Positions 22,701-31,314 of a stretch of 41,798 nt of DNA are shown piece after piece. Origin of the DNA: CAWIVH01 sp963839475 (GTDB lineage: Bacteria > Acidobacteriota > UBA6911); assembly GCA_963839475.1 (NCBI GenBank), contig CAWIVH010000003.1:1-41798 (forward strand). The letters are read 5' to 3'. Every line of letters begins with the position of its first letter. The first letter of the stretch is position 1. The position numbers and the translations under genes are program-made. The notes beneath the pieces were generated by a model, which saw nothing but the letters and a program-made list of their open reading frames with translations, had not been told where the DNA came from and ran no database searches.

Positions 22701-24254
22701 TCAGGCTTCTTCAGTCAGCTGCAGTTTCATCTTCTGAGAAAGATCCGTTAAAACCCCCTTCAAATCGCCGTAGAATGTGACCCGGTGCCAGCCCATCCCC
22801 CATTTCTCGGTCAGCCGCTCGAGATCCCCTTTTACTACAGCCTCAAGCTTGGTGCGGCAGGCCATGTCGCTCGAATTGTTCCCAAGGGTCTTGGCCTGAT
22901 GCATCAGGATCTGTCTGGATTGCGGATTGATTTCGAGGGTCGTCGTGAGATAGCCCTCGGGCAGGAGGGTCTGAATCGAGGCCCCTTTTCGATCCTCGGA
23001 GTGATTGCGCACCCGGTAAGGTGCCGAAGCGCCTTCCGCGCCAAACGGCTTGGTGGTAGCTACGCAATGCGCATAGATGATTGCGTTTCTGGAGGTGTCG
23101 ATTACGGGATCGGAAATATACCCGGGCCGGCCAGTCAGCGACCCGACGATCAACATGGTAAGAGCCGACATGCGGTCTGCTTCACATCCGCCTACCATGC
23201 CGTCATTGTTCAGCTGGCTGAATCCCAGGCAGGGGTAGGCCTTCATGTGGCCGCCATAAAAGCCGCCCAGACAGTTGATGGTAATGCCCTGCGCCTTACG
23301 GGCCTCCATCAGCCTGCGCATCGCCACATACATTGCCCCGGAGCGGACGATCTCTTCCCTTCCCGGCTCGACAACCTCCTTCGCCTGCCCGATCCAGCGG
23401 TCGGCGAATGATTCGGCCTGCTTTAAATCGGCCTGCGCATAGGCCGCGCCCATTTCCTCAAAAGATACAGGGAGGACCTCGATGCCGAACAATTCACGTG
23501 CAGCTTTATCGAAAGCTTCTCCTCCGGATCCGCCGACCACCAGCAGCCTGGATTGGCGAAGATTCCGCAATGCTTTGTCAATGGCGGTTACCGCGACCCG
23601 GTCCGGACGGCAGCTCCAGTCCGTCGAAGCCGGAGTGCGCTCGTGCCGCGCGGCACGGAAAGCAGCGGCGATATCAGAAGCAGGCTTCCCTGCCTGAATA
23701 AGTGCGAATTTCTTCGAGGCGGCAATCAGATCTTCATCCCGGGAAGAGCTGACCCAATCGACCGGTTTGCCCGAACTCATGATCTGGGGAAGCCTCGTCA
23801 AAAACAGGCCCGACCCGCCAAACAGGTTGTCCGCAATCAGGGTAGGCTTTCCCGTGGCGCTCAGCTTGACGATGTCATTTCCCCACCCCAGTCCCTGAAG
23901 GCAGAGCAGATACCCCTGCACTTCATCGTCCCCTTTGAGTACCTCCGCGGCCTGCTTGGGATCGTCCATCATCCGGACCGGAAGGAATTGCACTTCGGGA
24001 CATCCCTGCTGGAGCGCAGCAAGGATGCGGTTACGAGGGGCTTCAAAATCGTAGCCGATATTAGGCCAGATCGGCTTGTCGTTTTTTGTTTCGCAAAACA
24101 CCACCCGGACCTTGGGCTTTCCGTCAACTGCAGCTGCGGATTTGACAGGAGACACTCCTCGCCAGGCGGAAGCAGCGGCGCAACCGGCGCAGGCTGCGCA
24201 TCTGTTCAGAAACTGGCGACGTGTCGTGGTGGCGGGGAAAGAAGGATGGCTCAT
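22701..24254 (-). CDS. Tat-exported L-fucose/arabinose isomerase-like protein, paralogue B
   Basis: A 517-residue protein with a Tat signal (TRRQFLNRCAACAGCAAASA, about 11-30) unusually rich in Cys, so a lipobox-like reading is possible. The fold resembles fucose/arabinose isomerases. The N-terminal half carries LLVVGGSGGEAFDKAA; the C-terminal half has ITINCLGGFYGGH, PCLGFSQLNNDG, then GGCEADRMSALTM, LTGRPGYISDP and YAHCVATTKPFG. In that family these segments hold metal and substrate ligands; the exact ligands here are inferred. ATG 24254 has GGAG six bases upstream. First gene of an operon with paralogue A, which starts 71 bases downstream, and divergent from a Tat TIM-barrel gene. The trio may process a sugar or sugar acid in the periplasm. 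Family moderately sure, function unknown. Confidence 0.72.
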   Translation of the reverse strand: MSHPSFPATTTRRQFLNRCAACAGCAAASAWRGVSPVKSAAAVDGKPKVRVVFCETKNDKPIWPNIGYDFEAPRNRILAALQQGCPEVQFLPVRMMDDPKQAAEVLKGDDEVQGYLLCLQGLGWGNDIVKLSATGKPTLIADNLFGGSGLFLTRLPQIMSSGKPVDWVSSSRDEDLIAASKKFALIQAGKPASDIAAAFRAARHERTPASTDWSCRPDRVAVTAIDKALRNLRQSRLLVVGGSGGEAFDKAARELFGIEVLPVSFEEMGAAYAQADLKQAESFADRWIGQAKEVVEPGREEIVRSGAMYVAMRRLMEARKAQGITINCLGGFYGGHMKAYPCLGFSQLNNDGMVGGCEADRMSALTMLIVGSLTGRPGYISDPVIDTSRNAIIYAHCVATTKPFGAEGASAPYRVRNHSEDRKGASIQTLLPEGYLTTTLEINPQSRQILMHQAKTLGNNSSDMACRTKLEAVVKGDLERLTEKWGMGWHRVTFYGDLKGVLTDLSQKMKLQLTEEA

Positions 24255-24658
24255 GGCAGGCTCCTATTCGATAAGGGCTATGGACGCTTCATTTCACCAC
24301 GAAGACCATCAGGACCGCAAAGCATATTTGGTAATCCATCCCGGCGGCCACCGGGGTCTTTGAGTATCACATCTGTAAATTCTTGTTTTTCAGGCAAGAT
24401 TTATTGAATCGTGAAAACGGTGGTGAAAGCAACAAGTTTGCAGTTCTCAGTATAAGTTCGCAGTTCCTCTTGCGACTCCGAACTGATACTGAGAACTGAG
24501 AACTGCGAACTCTCAGTCTAATTTGGTTGCGGCCACAGGCTGCGTCACGGTCTTCATGGTGAACCGTTTTCCCCTGACCGAACCGCAGATGGTATAAACT
24601 GTTTCGGTTCCAGCTTCGAAGAGGAATTTGTCCGATATATTTTGACCTGGGAGATACC
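24255..24658. other. Intergenic region between divergent Tat-protein genes
   Basis: About 400 bases. It must hold the promoters of the isomerase-like operon (-) and the TIM-barrel gene (+). The centre is occupied by an inverted heptad-repeat element (24441-24517). GGGAG just before 24659 is the ribosome binding site of the plus-strand gene. No RNA gene recognised. Confidence 0.4.
24441..24517. repeat. Inverted pair of heptamer-repeat arms (potential large hairpin)
   Basis: The right arm (24484-24517) reads as 7-base units ACTGAGA, ACTGAGA, ACTGCGA, ACTCTCA. The left arm (24441-24466) is the same motif in reverse. CAGTTCTCAGTAT (24441-24453) is complementary to ATACTGAGAACTG (24486-24498), and GTTCGCAGTTC (24456-24466) to GAACTGCGAAC (24500-24510). 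The two can fold into a long imperfect hairpin. Confidence 0.7.
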
Positions 24659-25783
24659 ATGAATCGTAAAACAGAGGGCCAAACAGACCGCAGGGAATTT
24701 CTTAAAATTGCCGGGGCGGGAGCCGCGGCTGCCGGAGCATTGCTGAACAGCGCTCCCAATGCCCAGGCCGGAGGAGTCATTCGCCAGCTTACGGCCCAGG
24801 AGAAGCTCTCCCGTATCGCATCCAGCTGCTGGCCGCCCCGGTTCATTTTCAAAACCATAGGCGACCGGAAGCCGAACCAGGAAACGCTGGATATGAGAAA
24901 GAAATACGGGGAGATCACCATGCTGGACTTCCCTCAGTGGACCAAGGACACCTATCCCGGCGTATATCACCTCGATCTCTGGTCAGATGTTTTTGGCGAT
25001 GTAACGGACAAATCCCAATTCATCGAAACCAAAATGGAAAGGGATGGGCGTACCTTCACTTCCTACCGGTGGGACCCTTCTGCTCCTTCCTCCAAAAAGT
25101 GGCTGGAAAAACTGCTCGCGAATATCGAAAAGACCAGCACGATTTGCCAGCACATTTCGAATAATGCACCGCAGAATCTGGCTGACCCGGATGACGAAAA
25201 ACGAAAGGAAGGGATTCGCACCGCCAAAGCCTGGATGGACGCCGCGGCCATGCTGAAAGCCAAGACAATGCGAGCCAACACGGGTGTGTCCGGGACACGA
25301 ATCATGCCTGAGGCGACACCGCATGAAACCGGATATCCTAAGAATGACAAAATCGTGATCTACCTGAAAAAATGCATCGAATCATTCAAGGAACTGGCGG
25401 ATTACGGTGAAAAGGTCGGGGTCAAAATTACGATCGAGAATCACTGGGGACTGTGTGCCAACCCCATGAACATTCGGATCATTATGGACGAGGTTAACCA
25501 TCCCTACTGCGAAGCTACACCGGATTTCGGCAACTGGGAACATGAATATCACCTGTTCCACGGCCTGGAAGCCCTGATGCCCTACACCCATACCCATGTG
25601 CACGCCAAATATTGGGATCGCTGGAAAACGTCGGAGAAGGACTGGAACGATGTCGCCCGATGTGTGAGTATTTTGAATGCGCACCGCTTCAAGGGGACAA
25701 TCTGCATCGAATACGAACACGGACCTTGGGAAGGAATAGAGGGCTCTAAAAGATTGATGCAGGATGTGCTGGCTGCACTGTAG
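24659..25783 (+). CDS. Tat-exported TIM-barrel sugar isomerase/epimerase-like protein
   Basis: A 374-residue protein with a clear Tat signal (DRREFLKIAGAGAAAAGALL, about 10-29). The body is an AP-endonuclease-2-like (xylose isomerase-like) TIM barrel. Metal-ligand type motifs are visible: VKITIENHWGL (Glu), EATPDFGNW (Asp), THVHAKYW (His) and GTICIEYEHG near the C-terminus. Members of this fold isomerise or epimerise sugars and keto-sugars with a divalent metal. GGGAG lies six bases before ATG 24659. Divergent from two Tat isomerase-like paralogues, so joint work on one exported substrate is plausible. A second Tat TIM-barrel gene lies at 37901. Substrate cannot be named. Confidence 0.85.
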   Translation: MNRKTEGQTDRREFLKIAGAGAAAAGALLNSAPNAQAGGVIRQLTAQEKLSRIASSCWPPRFIFKTIGDRKPNQETLDMRKKYGEITMLDFPQWTKDTYPGVYHLDLWSDVFGDVTDKSQFIETKMERDGRTFTSYRWDPSAPSSKKWLEKLLANIEKTSTICQHISNNAPQNLADPDDEKRKEGIRTAKAWMDAAAMLKAKTMRANTGVSGTRIMPEATPHETGYPKNDKIVIYLKKCIESFKELADYGEKVGVKITIENHWGLCANPMNIRIIMDEVNHPYCEATPDFGNWEHEYHLFHGLEALMPYTHTHVHAKYWDRWKTSEKDWNDVARCVSILNAHRFKGTICIEYEHGPWEGIEGSKRLMQDVLAAL

Positions 25784-25806
25784 CTGGCAGAGCGGCCACT
25801 GGGGTG

Positions 25807-25820
25807 CTGCCCCGGGGCAG
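25807..25820. other. Perfect 14-base GC palindrome downstream of a gene
   Basis: CTGCCCCGGGGCAG lies 24 bases after the TIM-barrel stop. No T-tract follows and there is no loop unless the stem frays. It could aid termination or bind a dimeric regulator of the MFS gene at 25930. Function unproven. Confidence 0.3.
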
Positions 25821-25929
25821 GTTGGGTTGCATGTTGCCGGCGAGCCGTGTGCGGCCGCGCCGGCTCCGCTCCCTGGCGCCACGGGGCGGATGCGCTGAAA
25901 TCATCAATATTCCATTGTGCTTTTGACGA

Positions 25930-27186
25930 ATGCCGGCATTCATTCAGCTACTGCGAGACAACAAAAACTACCGTTACGCCTGGATGGGACAGGTCGTCAG
26001 CGAAATCGGCGATCACTTCAACAATATCGCCGTCTTCAGCCTGGCACTGGCCACGACCCATTCCGGACTGGTGGTGAGCGGCATTATGCTGGCTCGCGCG
26101 GGACCCGCCATCGCTGCCGGCCCACTGGCAGGCGTGCTTCTCGACCGGCTGGATCGCCGCCGGATCATGATCGCCAGCGACCTGGTGCGAGCCTTCCTTG
26201 CCGCCGGCTTTATCATCACGGTCCGCTATCCGGCTCCGTGGCTCCTCTACCTGCTGAGCGGCCTGCTGATGTTTGCCTCGCCTTTTTTCAGCAGCGGCAA
26301 GGCTTCGATCCTTCCGGCTATCGCCGGGAAAGAAGAGCTGCATACCGCTAACTCACTCACCCAGACCACCCAGTGGACGACGCTCACGCTCGGGACTCTC
26401 TTCGCCGGGATGAGTGTGGCCCGTTTCGGCTACGAATGGGCTTTTCTTTTCAATTCCGTCTCGTTTCTTTTCTCAGCCTGGTCGATCCTGCAGATGCGTG
26501 CGCCCGGAAATCAATTTCGAGCTGACCGGAAAGCGCTGACCGGGGCGGAGATATCCAAGCCGTGGCGGGATTACGTCGATGGCCTGCGCTACATCAGGGC
26601 GACTCCGCTGATTCTGGGAATTGCGGTAGTCAGCATCGGCTGGGCCAGCGGCGGCGGCGCAGCGCAGATCCTGTTCAGCATTTTCGGTGAGATGGTCTTC
26701 AACCGGGGAGCAGCCGGAATCGGAGAAATTTGGGCCTGTGCAGGCCTGGGCCTGCTCGTAGGCGGAACCATCGGCCACTGGTACGGGAAGCGCGTCACCT
26801 TCAATTCCTACAAAAAAGCCATCGTCGTCTGTTACATCCTGCACGGGGGAGCCTACGTGCTTTTCAGCCACATGCACCGCTATTGGCTGGCGCTGATTTT
26901 TATCGGCATTTCCAGGGCAGCAGTGGCGGTCAGTTCAGTGTTGAACATGACCCAGTTGCTGCGCCAGGTCCCGGACATATTCCGTGGCCGCGTGTTTTCG
27001 ACCCTCGAATCCTTAACCTGGGCCGTGATGATGCTGTCCATGATGGGCGCCGGCGTCGCCTCGATCCATCATGATCCGCGGGTAATAGGCGCATGGTCCG
27101 GTGTGCTCAGCTCCCTGACGGCCCTGGCCTGGGGCTGGCTCGATATGCGGGGCCGGCTGCCCGAACCCGAATCGGCGGCGGCATGA
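25930..27186 (+). CDS. MFS transporter, enterobactin-exporter-like
   Basis: A 418-residue major facilitator with about 12 membrane helices. The N-terminus (RDNKNYRYAWMGQVVSEIGD) and the loop motif LLDRLDRRRIMIASD between helices 2 and 3 are typical of the MFS_3/EntS-type branch, which exports small metabolites or drugs. The C-terminal half ends ALAWGWLDMRG. The substrate is unknown and no siderophore genes are in the window. ATG 25930 follows the TIM-barrel gene by 146 bases, so co-transcription is possible but not evident. It is followed by an acylase and then another exporter. Confidence 0.88.
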   Translation: MPAFIQLLRDNKNYRYAWMGQVVSEIGDHFNNIAVFSLALATTHSGLVVSGIMLARAGPAIAAGPLAGVLLDRLDRRRIMIASDLVRAFLAAGFIITVRYPAPWLLYLLSGLLMFASPFFSSGKASILPAIAGKEELHTANSLTQTTQWTTLTLGTLFAGMSVARFGYEWAFLFNSVSFLFSAWSILQMRAPGNQFRADRKALTGAEISKPWRDYVDGLRYIRATPLILGIAVVSIGWASGGGAAQILFSIFGEMVFNRGAAGIGEIWACAGLGLLVGGTIGHWYGKRVTFNSYKKAIVVCYILHGGAYVLFSHMHRYWLALIFIGISRAAVAVSSVLNMTQLLRQVPDIFRGRVFSTLESLTWAVMMLSMMGAGVASIHHDPRVIGAWSGVLSSLTALAWGWLDMRGRLPEPESAAA

Positions 27187-27389
27187 TTCATCCCGGTGCT
27201 GACCAGGCAGATCGCCCCTCACCTTTGTCCATGTGGAACCGTAAGGGTGGGCCAAGTACCCCTGTTCATCAATGAGGCAACGCTTCAGGCGCATGCGAAC
27301 AATGTGTCTTCGTTATTCTTCAATATGGTGCGCGCGCGATATCATGCTTGAAACGCACCCTACACTTTGGCTGGGAGATACACCGGAAC

Positions 27390-29627
27390 ATGAATAGATT
27401 TCTGATAGTTCTCATCGTCGCCATCGTCAACACCGCCGGCACTGCGCCCCAATCCGTCAACGCCGAGGTCGCGCGCTGGGAGCGACAGGCGCAGCAGATA
27501 ACCATTGTTCGCGACAACTGGGGCGTTCCACATATCTACGGAAAAACCGATGCCGATGCGGTCTTCGGACTGATCTACGCGCAGGCCGAGGACGATTTCA
27601 ACCGGGTAGAAACCAACTATCTCAATTCCCTGGGCCGGCTGGCCGAAGCAGAAGGCGAATCGGCGATTTCCAAAGATTTGCGGATGAGACTATTCATCGA
27701 TCCCGAAGATCTGAAGCATCAATACGACGCAAGCCCGGCCTGGCTCAAGGCTCTGATGAACGCATGGGCGGATGGCCTCAACTACTATCTCCACAAACAC
27801 ACAAACATAAAGCCCAGAGTCATAAGCCACTTCGAGCCCTGGATGCCGCTGAGCTTTTCGGAAGGCAGCATCGGCGGGGACATCGAACACGTGGATGTCC
27901 GCGCGCTTGAGGCTTTTTACAGCAAGCCGCCCCTCAAACAGGCGGCGTCACTCGATCTATGCATGCCCGCCGAGCCGGGAGGATCGAATGGGATTGCCAT
28001 TGCCCCGACGCACAGTGCGTCCGGCAAGGCCCTTCTCCTGATCAATCCGCACACATCGTTTTTCTTTCGCGCCGAAGCCCAGGTGGCCAGCGACGAAGGA
28101 CTGAACGCCTACGGGGCTGTAACGTGGGGCCAGTTCTTTGTCTACCAGGGATTCAACGACCGGGTCGGGTGGATGCATACCTCGAGCGGCGTCGACAACA
28201 TCGACGAATACCGCGAAACCATCGCGAGGCGGACAGACGGGTTGTACTACAGGTATGGAACGGAATGGCGTCCTGTCATCGCCCGCAAGATCCAGGTGCC
28301 ATACAAAACCCCGACAGGCACGGCCCGGAAGGAGTTTACGATATTCCGCACGCATCACGGCCCTATCGTCCGTGCGGAAGCCATCGTTCCAGGTGCGCCG
28401 GCGAGTTCTTCCTCCGGCGGCAGTGATGCACACCCATTGGATTCCACCTGGATCAGCATCCGCCTGATGCAGGAGCCGCTCAAGGCCCTGATCCAGTCAT
28501 ACACCCGCACCAAGGTGCACAACTATGGCGAGTTCCGAAAAACCATGGACCTCCACACGAACTCCTCCAACAACACGATCTACGCCGACGCCGATGGAAC
28601 CATCGCCTACTTTCACGCGAACTTCATCCCGAGGCGGGACCCGAAGTTCAACTGGAGCAAGCCCGTCGATGGCAGCGATCCGGCAACGGAGTGGGGGCCG
28701 CCGCTTTCGGTGGACGAAAGCCCTCTGGTGGTAAATCCGAAAAACGGCTGGCTCTACAATACGAACAACTGGCCTTATTCGGCTGCGGGAGCCGACAGTC
28801 CAAAACCGCGTGACTTTCCGAGCTATGTGGAAGCGGGCGTGGAAAATCCACGCGGACTCCACGCCATTCGCGTCCTTTCCGGAAAGAAGGATTTCAGCCT
28901 CGACTCGCTCATTGCGGCAGCCTATGACAGCTATCTGCCGGCTTTCGCAGACCTCATTCCCGTATTGATCCAGGCGTACGATGGAGCCCCGCCTTCAAGC
29001 CCGCTGAAGGCGAAATTGACCCGCCAGATCCAGGCTCTGCGCGCCTGGGACCTCCGTTGGTCGGCAGTCTCGGTGCCTACATCGCTTGCTGTGTTCTGGG
29101 GGGAGGAGATGTGGCGGCGATCCCGTCTCGACGCCAACGAAGAGAATACAACCTTGTATGATTTTATCCGCGACAAAACGTCGCCGGAGCGGAAGCTCGA
29201 GGCTCTGGCAGTCGCTTCGGACCAGATTGCCGCGGGTTTCGGCGGGTGGGATACGCCCTGGGGGGAGATCAACCGATTCCAGCGCCTCACCGGCGATATC
29301 GTCCAGCCCTTCAAAGACAACGGCCCGAGCATACCTGTGGGTTTCACGTCCTCTCGTTGGGGCTCACTAGCCTCCTTCGGCGCCCGCGCCCAGAACGGGA
29401 CCCAAAAATGGTACGGCACCAGCGGTAACAGTTTCGTAGCCGTAGTGGAATTTGGAGAGAAAGTGCAAGCCCGGGCGATCACGGCCGGTGGCGAGAGCGG
29501 CGATCCGCGTTCGCCTCACTTCAACGACCAGGCTATCCGTTACAGCACGGGCGACCTGCGTGAAGTATATTTTTATCGCGATCAGCTTCGGGGGCATATC
29601 GAGCGCTCTTATCATCCGGGCCAATGA
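27390..29627 (+). CDS. Exported penicillin-amidase-family acylase (Ntn hydrolase)
   Basis: A 745-residue precursor that should self-cleave into alpha and beta chains in the periplasm and hydrolyse N-acyl amides. A signal peptide is present (MNRFLIVLIVAIVNTAGTA). The alpha-chain start shows ITIVRDNWGVPHIYG and YAQAEDDFNRVE. The nucleophile is the Ser of GGSNGIAI, following the spacer; it is the first residue of the beta chain. Beta-chain motifs ASGKALLLINPH, NSSNNTIYAD and GGESGDPRSPHFNDQ match the family, which includes penicillin, aculeacin and acyl-homoserine-lactone acylases. ATG 27390 is preferred over the in-frame TTG at 27348, as it starts the signal peptide after GGGAG. An AHL-degrading role is only a possibility. 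Confidence 0.9.
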   Translation: MNRFLIVLIVAIVNTAGTAPQSVNAEVARWERQAQQITIVRDNWGVPHIYGKTDADAVFGLIYAQAEDDFNRVETNYLNSLGRLAEAEGESAISKDLRMRLFIDPEDLKHQYDASPAWLKALMNAWADGLNYYLHKHTNIKPRVISHFEPWMPLSFSEGSIGGDIEHVDVRALEAFYSKPPLKQAASLDLCMPAEPGGSNGIAIAPTHSASGKALLLINPHTSFFFRAEAQVASDEGLNAYGAVTWGQFFVYQGFNDRVGWMHTSSGVDNIDEYRETIARRTDGLYYRYGTEWRPVIARKIQVPYKTPTGTARKEFTIFRTHHGPIVRAEAIVPGAPASSSSGGSDAHPLDSTWISIRLMQEPLKALIQSYTRTKVHNYGEFRKTMDLHTNSSNNTIYADADGTIAYFHANFIPRRDPKFNWSKPVDGSDPATEWGPPLSVDESPLVVNPKNGWLYNTNNWPYSAAGADSPKPRDFPSYVEAGVENPRGLHAIRVLSGKKDFSLDSLIAAAYDSYLPAFADLIPVLIQAYDGAPPSSPLKAKLTRQIQALRAWDLRWSAVSVPTSLAVFWGEEMWRRSRLDANEENTTLYDFIRDKTSPERKLEALAVASDQIAAGFGGWDTPWGEINRFQRLTGDIVQPFKDNGPSIPVGFTSSRWGSLASFGARAQNGTQKWYGTSGNSFVAVVEFGEKVQARAITAGGESGDPRSPHFNDQAIRYSTGDLREVYFYRDQLRGHIERSYHPGQ

Positions 29628-29700
29628 AGGGTGCCTTTTTTCAGAACTTCGCTGCTCGTCACCGGGAAAACAGATGCCGTCTTCAGGCACATGAGGCGAA

Positions 29701-30591
29701 ATGAACGTGTATACACTTGCCGGAATCCTCGCGATCCTGTTCTGGAGCTCCAACGTGGCTTTTTCGCGAAGCCTGACCGAGCAGCTTGGGGTGCTGACAT
29801 CCGGGGCGATCATGTTCACGACCGCAGGGGTCTTGTCCCTGGCTTATCAATACCTGGCAATGGGGAAGGTGAGAATGCCAGGCCTCGGCTCACGGCATTA
29901 CGTATTCGGCTGCGGTGCCTTGTTTGTAACCAACGTGGTAGCTCTGCAGTTGGCGATCGGGCTGGCGGCCACTCGCGCAGAAACCATCGCTGTCGGCTTG
30001 ATAAATTATCTCTGGCCGGCTTTCAGCCTGGTCCTTGCCCCGGTCTTCTTTGAAAAGAAAGTCCGATGGTTTTTGCCTGCGGGCATATTGCTGGCCTTGG
30101 GAGGAATGTATTTTGTCTCCATCCAAGCGGGAAAGCCGGGATTGAGCGAACTCCGGACAAATCCAGCCGCACTTGCCGCTTACGGGTTCGCATTGCTGGC
30201 GGCCGTAACCTGGGGGTTTTACTCCAACTTGAGCCGCAAATGGGGCGGCGCCCAGGATGGCAGTTCCATTCCGTTCTTCCTGCTGGTCTCGGGATTGTTG
30301 ATGGGGGTGCTGCGCCTGTTCAGGCCGGAACGGATGATGCCCGGGCCGGCCGTGCTCCTCGAGATGGCTTATGTAGTCCTCTTCCCGATCATCTTCGCCT
30401 TCATCTTTTGGGACCTGGCCATGCGCAAGGGCAGGATGATTCTGGTGGTATCGCTTTCTTATTTCATCCCCCTGTTTTCGACCTGGATCTCATGTGTGCG
30501 CCTGGGCGTCTCGCCGGGCCGCACGCTGTGGATCGGCACGGGATTGATTATCACCGGCGCCTTCGTGTGCAAAGCCGCAGTCAGCGAGTAG
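29701..30591 (+). CDS. YddG-like DMT exporter (aromatic amino acid type)
   Basis: A 296-residue protein with about ten membrane helices in the EamA/DMT superfamily. It resembles E. coli YddG more closely than generic EamA proteins: LAILFWSSNVAFSRSL at the start, LAATRAETIAVGLINYLWP in the middle, and SYFIPLFSTWIS with GLIITGAFVC at the end. YddG exports aromatic amino acids and other metabolites; that substrate is inferred here. ATG 29701 is preceded by GAGGCG a few bases upstream. It follows the acylase gene by 73 bases in the same direction, so hydrolysis products could be moved by this protein, though this is a guess. Confidence 0.85.
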   Translation: MNVYTLAGILAILFWSSNVAFSRSLTEQLGVLTSGAIMFTTAGVLSLAYQYLAMGKVRMPGLGSRHYVFGCGALFVTNVVALQLAIGLAATRAETIAVGLINYLWPAFSLVLAPVFFEKKVRWFLPAGILLALGGMYFVSIQAGKPGLSELRTNPAALAAYGFALLAAVTWGFYSNLSRKWGGAQDGSSIPFFLLVSGLLMGVLRLFRPERMMPGPAVLLEMAYVVLFPIIFAFIFWDLAMRKGRMILVVSLSYFIPLFSTWISCVRLGVSPGRTLWIGTGLIITGAFVCKAAVSE

Positions 30592-30948
30592 CATTCAGGC
30601 CTTTATCTTCGGTTGCCGCATAATCGCACCCAGGCTTTCCGGCTTCTGCGCCGTTTCTTCCAGGGCCCTGAGTCAGACGCACTGCGTATAGTTTTGCTAA
30701 ACGCAAAGGTATTGGCGTTTGGACGCCATAGGAAAAAATGAAGACCGGTTCTCCCGAATTGAAAAAAATCATGGTAATTTTTCCTACACGGCTCCTTGCT
30801 TCCATTCCCCACTGCGGGAAACAACTGGCGACATTTCCCTGCTCTCCTGGCAAGGAAACCAATTACAGGCGGCAAAAGGCGCCCGGCACAAAGCGGTTTC
30901 CGCATGACCCTGTGCCACAGAGCGGAGCCGGGTTGGGAGGGACATGAG
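30592..30948. other. Intergenic leader upstream of the STAS gene, with two hairpins
   Basis: About 350 bases without a convincing gene. GCGTATAG (30684-30691) pairs with CTAAACGC (30697-30704), with one mismatch. TGGCGT (30713-30718) pairs perfectly with ACGCCA (30723-30728) around a 4-base loop. A weaker A/T stem surrounds 30761-30783. They could terminate the exporter transcript or form a structured leader. I recognise no known riboswitch. Confidence 0.4.
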
Positions 30949-31293
30949 GTGAGTTCTGGAATTACGATCAGATCGGTCGATGGTATTCGAGTGGTTGATG
31001 TTGCGGGAAACATCGTGATGGGGAATACAAGCAAGGCCCTGCGCGATGCGGTTGCGGACCTTCTGAAGGACGACGCGCGCAAAATCATCCTGAATCTTGG
31101 CAACGTGCGCTACATCGACAGCTCCGGAATCGGTGAGCTGGTGCGGGTTTCGACCTTGTCGAGGGATCAGGGCATAAGTCTTAAGCTATCCGCCGTACCC
31201 AAGCGCATAAAGGACCTGATGCGACTTTCAGGCATCGCCGCAATGTTTGAATCATTTGAAGACGAGGCAGCGGCTGTGGCCAGCTTTCTATGA
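30949..31293 (+). CDS. STAS-domain anti-sigma factor antagonist
   Basis: A 114-residue SpoIIAA/RsbV-like protein. The fold fills nearly the whole length: VDGIRVVDVAGNIVMG, then KIILNLGNVRYIDSSGIGEL, the signature loop whose Ser is phosphorylated by an RsbW-type kinase. It ends with RIKDLMRLSGIAAMFESF. Unphosphorylated forms bind the anti-sigma kinase and free a sigma factor. GTG 30949 is chosen because GGGAGG (30935-30940) lies 8 bases upstream and the fold starts there; the frame before it is not conserved. It stands alone. A matching HATPase is encoded 16 kb away at 14133, which may or may not be its partner. Confidence 0.9.
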   Translation: MSSGITIRSVDGIRVVDVAGNIVMGNTSKALRDAVADLLKDDARKIILNLGNVRYIDSSGIGELVRVSTLSRDQGISLKLSAVPKRIKDLMRLSGIAAMFESFEDEAAAVASFL

Positions 31294-31314
31294 AATCAGC
31301 AGGTCTCAGGGCGC

